This document shows, in pieces, positions 52,111 to 53,716 of a stretch of 53,716 bases of DNA (position 1 is the first letter of the stretch; each line of letters opens with the position of its first letter). The translations under genes were made by a program, and so were the position numbers. The DNA is taken from contig JAUCBJ010001988.1 in the NCBI GenBank assembly GCA_032718475.1, positions 1 through 53,716 on the forward strand, read 5' to 3'. The DNA comes from Nemertoderma westbladi (taxonomy: Eukaryota; Xenacoelomorpha; Nemertodermatida; Nemertodermatidae). Below the pieces are notes generated by a model. The model had not been told where the DNA came from. It worked only from the letters and a program-made list of their open reading frames with translations, and searched no databases.

Positions 52111-52480
52111 TAAATTATTGTATAAGAATTCCATCCGATTGCCATCACCAAAAAACCGGTGTAAATAAAAAATATACATATTACGAATCATATTTCATGA
52201 AATTTAATTTTCAAAAAACATCTCAAAAAAGTGCCAAAATTAGGATTAAAAATATTGCTTTAACTCGAAAACTTCTCAATATTTTTGAAAACAGTTTTCA
52301 CTGGGGGGGGGGGGGGGGGGGGGTGGTCATGTTGACCCCTCCGGGGGTTCATGTTGACCCCCCGGGGGTTAATAGGGCTAATATACACCATGCATAACCG
52401 TTCGCGTAACCTATGTGGCTATGCGGTTGTATGTATGCATGTAAAACAGGTACATGTCTAAGGACATGGGAAAAGATACT
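52111..52480. other. AT-rich DNA with poly(G) and a short GTTGACCCC repeat
   Basis: A poly(G) tract of 21 at 52303-52323 is followed by two tandem copies of a TCATGTTGACCCC unit. No gene is visible. Confidence 0.65.
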
Positions 52481-52484
52481 AAAC

Positions 52485-53290
52485 CACACTTATGAATAAT
52501 AATGGTGCAAGTGTGTCACCCTAAAGGTGAAGATTCCGAATGTGTCTGTATCACCATGAACAGTAGACAAAAATGTTGTGGTAACATCATACAGTGATCC
52601 GTTAGCTACAATAATTTCCTCAGGAATCCCATGTGCTGCAAGTATGATGATCATACATGGTCAGGAGACTGAGTCGAAATAGTCAACAAAGATAATAGCC
52701 AGACAACTGTCTTTCTTTGTTGATAGCTCTTCGATTATCCTTCTAAGCTAAGCGCCAGAATAGGCTCCATGGTCCTCCGACCTTTACAGAACCCATTTTG
52801 GTTCTCACGTAACAGTCTTCCAACAGGATCCCTGATGCGATTTAATAGAATTATATTGTATTGCTATGCAGCAATCGAGATCAATGAGATTCCATAAAAA
52901 GATCCATAAGTTGTTAGGATGCCCTGTTTTGGGGGCATGGACCAACTTATTTGTTTTCATATCTTGAGGGACTCACTTTGTCCTATACATGCCAATAATA
53001 ATGGAATGAATGAGCTCCAAACACTCATGAATTTTAATAACCTCAGTGGGCATGGCATGTACTGCACTGGCACGATTGGTCTTCATGCTCTTTGCTACAA
53101 TCTTGATTTCCGAAAAGAAGATGTCACCAATGGCGATATCTGTGACCACTAACTCAGATTCACTATGTACCTCAAAGTCATTGTTTAGTGTCATTGTTTA
53201 GAAGCATCTCAAGTCAAAGTGGTCCTCCCAACCATTCGCATTGAGGCTTTGAGCTGGAGATTCACCTTAACCTTGCTGTTGCAACAGAGA
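52485..53290 (-). pseudogene. RTE-like LINE fragment, RT N-terminal part
   Basis: The minus strand contains IKIVAKSMKTNRASAVHAMP followed by TEVIKIHE, the fingers motif of RTE-like polymerases (normally K-x2-KA-G-DG-P-E). Going downstream it gives decayed palm segments. The region near 52500-52570 matches a stretch in the RTE fragment at 44.0-44.1 kb. Stops and frameshifts are common. It is the third or fourth piece of this LINE family in the window. Confidence 0.75.
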
Positions 53291-53467
53291 GGACCAGTCA
53301 TGATGTGGCAAGGTAGATTTCGTAGTACATGATTTTGTAGTAGGTATTGTTGTAGATGTTGGGGAGTAGATGTTGGTAAGGTATTAAGAATGCATGATGA
53401 TCCACTTCATCAGTGGCTGCTTGTAGGTTGTTGTATAACTTTTGCTCCTCCTCTGTAGGGGTAACTT

Positions 53468-53716
53468 GGTTCTATTTGTATTCGTGATGCAGACATGCTA
53501 TATGATAATTTACTCACCATTTGCATTACTATATGTCATCCATAGGACCATTAGACTTGTGCATGTGGGCTGGGGGCCAATTTTCGCGTTGTAAGACCCA
53601 AACCACACCCCATCTTCCCCCATTCATTCCCTGTCTCTATTTTAGCACCCTCCCATGTAAATAAGTAAATGAATATTCTGGAATGAATATTTATGATGTT
53701 GGATCCTATTGACTAC
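53468..53716. repeat. dispersed repeat, copy at window end
   Basis: This copy matches 38487-38789 in the same orientation, with small indels, and is cut off by the end of the window. Its last 84 bases match the 115-bp repeat at 37629 and 38675. Confidence 0.85.

Noticed and set aside
51873-52397. 174-codon frame near the window end
   Set aside because: It crosses old satellite units and the poly(G) tract; composition is Lys/Asn/Ile-rich from AT-rich DNA.

Overview
The window looks like nuclear DNA of an invertebrate animal, probably marine. It is AT-rich and intron-poor. It carries animal-type BEL/Pao and Ty3/Gypsy-like LTR retrotransposons, RTE-like and CR1/L2-like LINEs, a hAT transposase of the DUF4371/ZMYM1-like kind, tRNA-derived SINE-like units, MITEs and several minisatellites. 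The only two clearly intact host-type genes are near-identical, intronless, clan-2-like cytochrome P450 genes. I cannot name the species.

Layout. 1-3.2 kb: the 3' half of a BEL/Pao element on the minus strand, with a putative 3' LTR full of 75-bp repeats. 3.3-4.8 kb: non-coding, with a poly(C) tract and an inverted repeat. 4.8-9.1 kb: a second, heavily broken BEL/Pao copy on the plus strand, which has lost most of its reverse transcriptase. 9.1-10.9 kb: non-coding, with 97-bp repeats. 10.95-14.78 kb: an unrecognised, decayed gene or element of about 1,270 codons. It seems to hold a zinc-finger-like cluster, a short DTG (aspartic-protease-like) segment and an RNase D-like DEDDy exonuclease domain. 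It is the best candidate here for something undescribed. 14.8-17.9 kb: AT-rich, with small palindromic tandem repeats. 18.5-19.9 kb: P450 copy 1. 21 kb: a 241-bp foldback MITE. 22.2-24.1 kb: two abutting minisatellites. 24.1-33.1 kb: two head-to-tail Gypsy-like retroelements on the minus strand that meet at a single LTR. 33.1-34.9 kb: a perfect 44-bp inverted repeat and two RTE fragments placed tail to tail. 35.1-37.5 kb: hAT transposase remnant. 38.8-41.05 kb: a second copy of the P450 segment. 41.05-45.6 kb: a dead LINE split by a 2.8-kb element with terminal inverted repeats, which itself holds RTE and Gypsy integrase pieces. 47.5-50.5 kb: a tandem duplication whose copies carry different insertions (a TTAA-flanked element; a solo LTR with a 5-bp target duplication). 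51.3-52.1 kb: a diverged ~160-bp satellite. 52.5-53.3 kb: another RTE fragment. The last 250 bp repeat a sequence found near 38.5 kb.

The genes do not form a pathway. The window is a transposon graveyard around a duplicated P450 locus. Most long open frames outside the P450s are retroelement pieces, read here through their domain motifs. Where one element has several open pieces I describe them separately and do not rebuild them.
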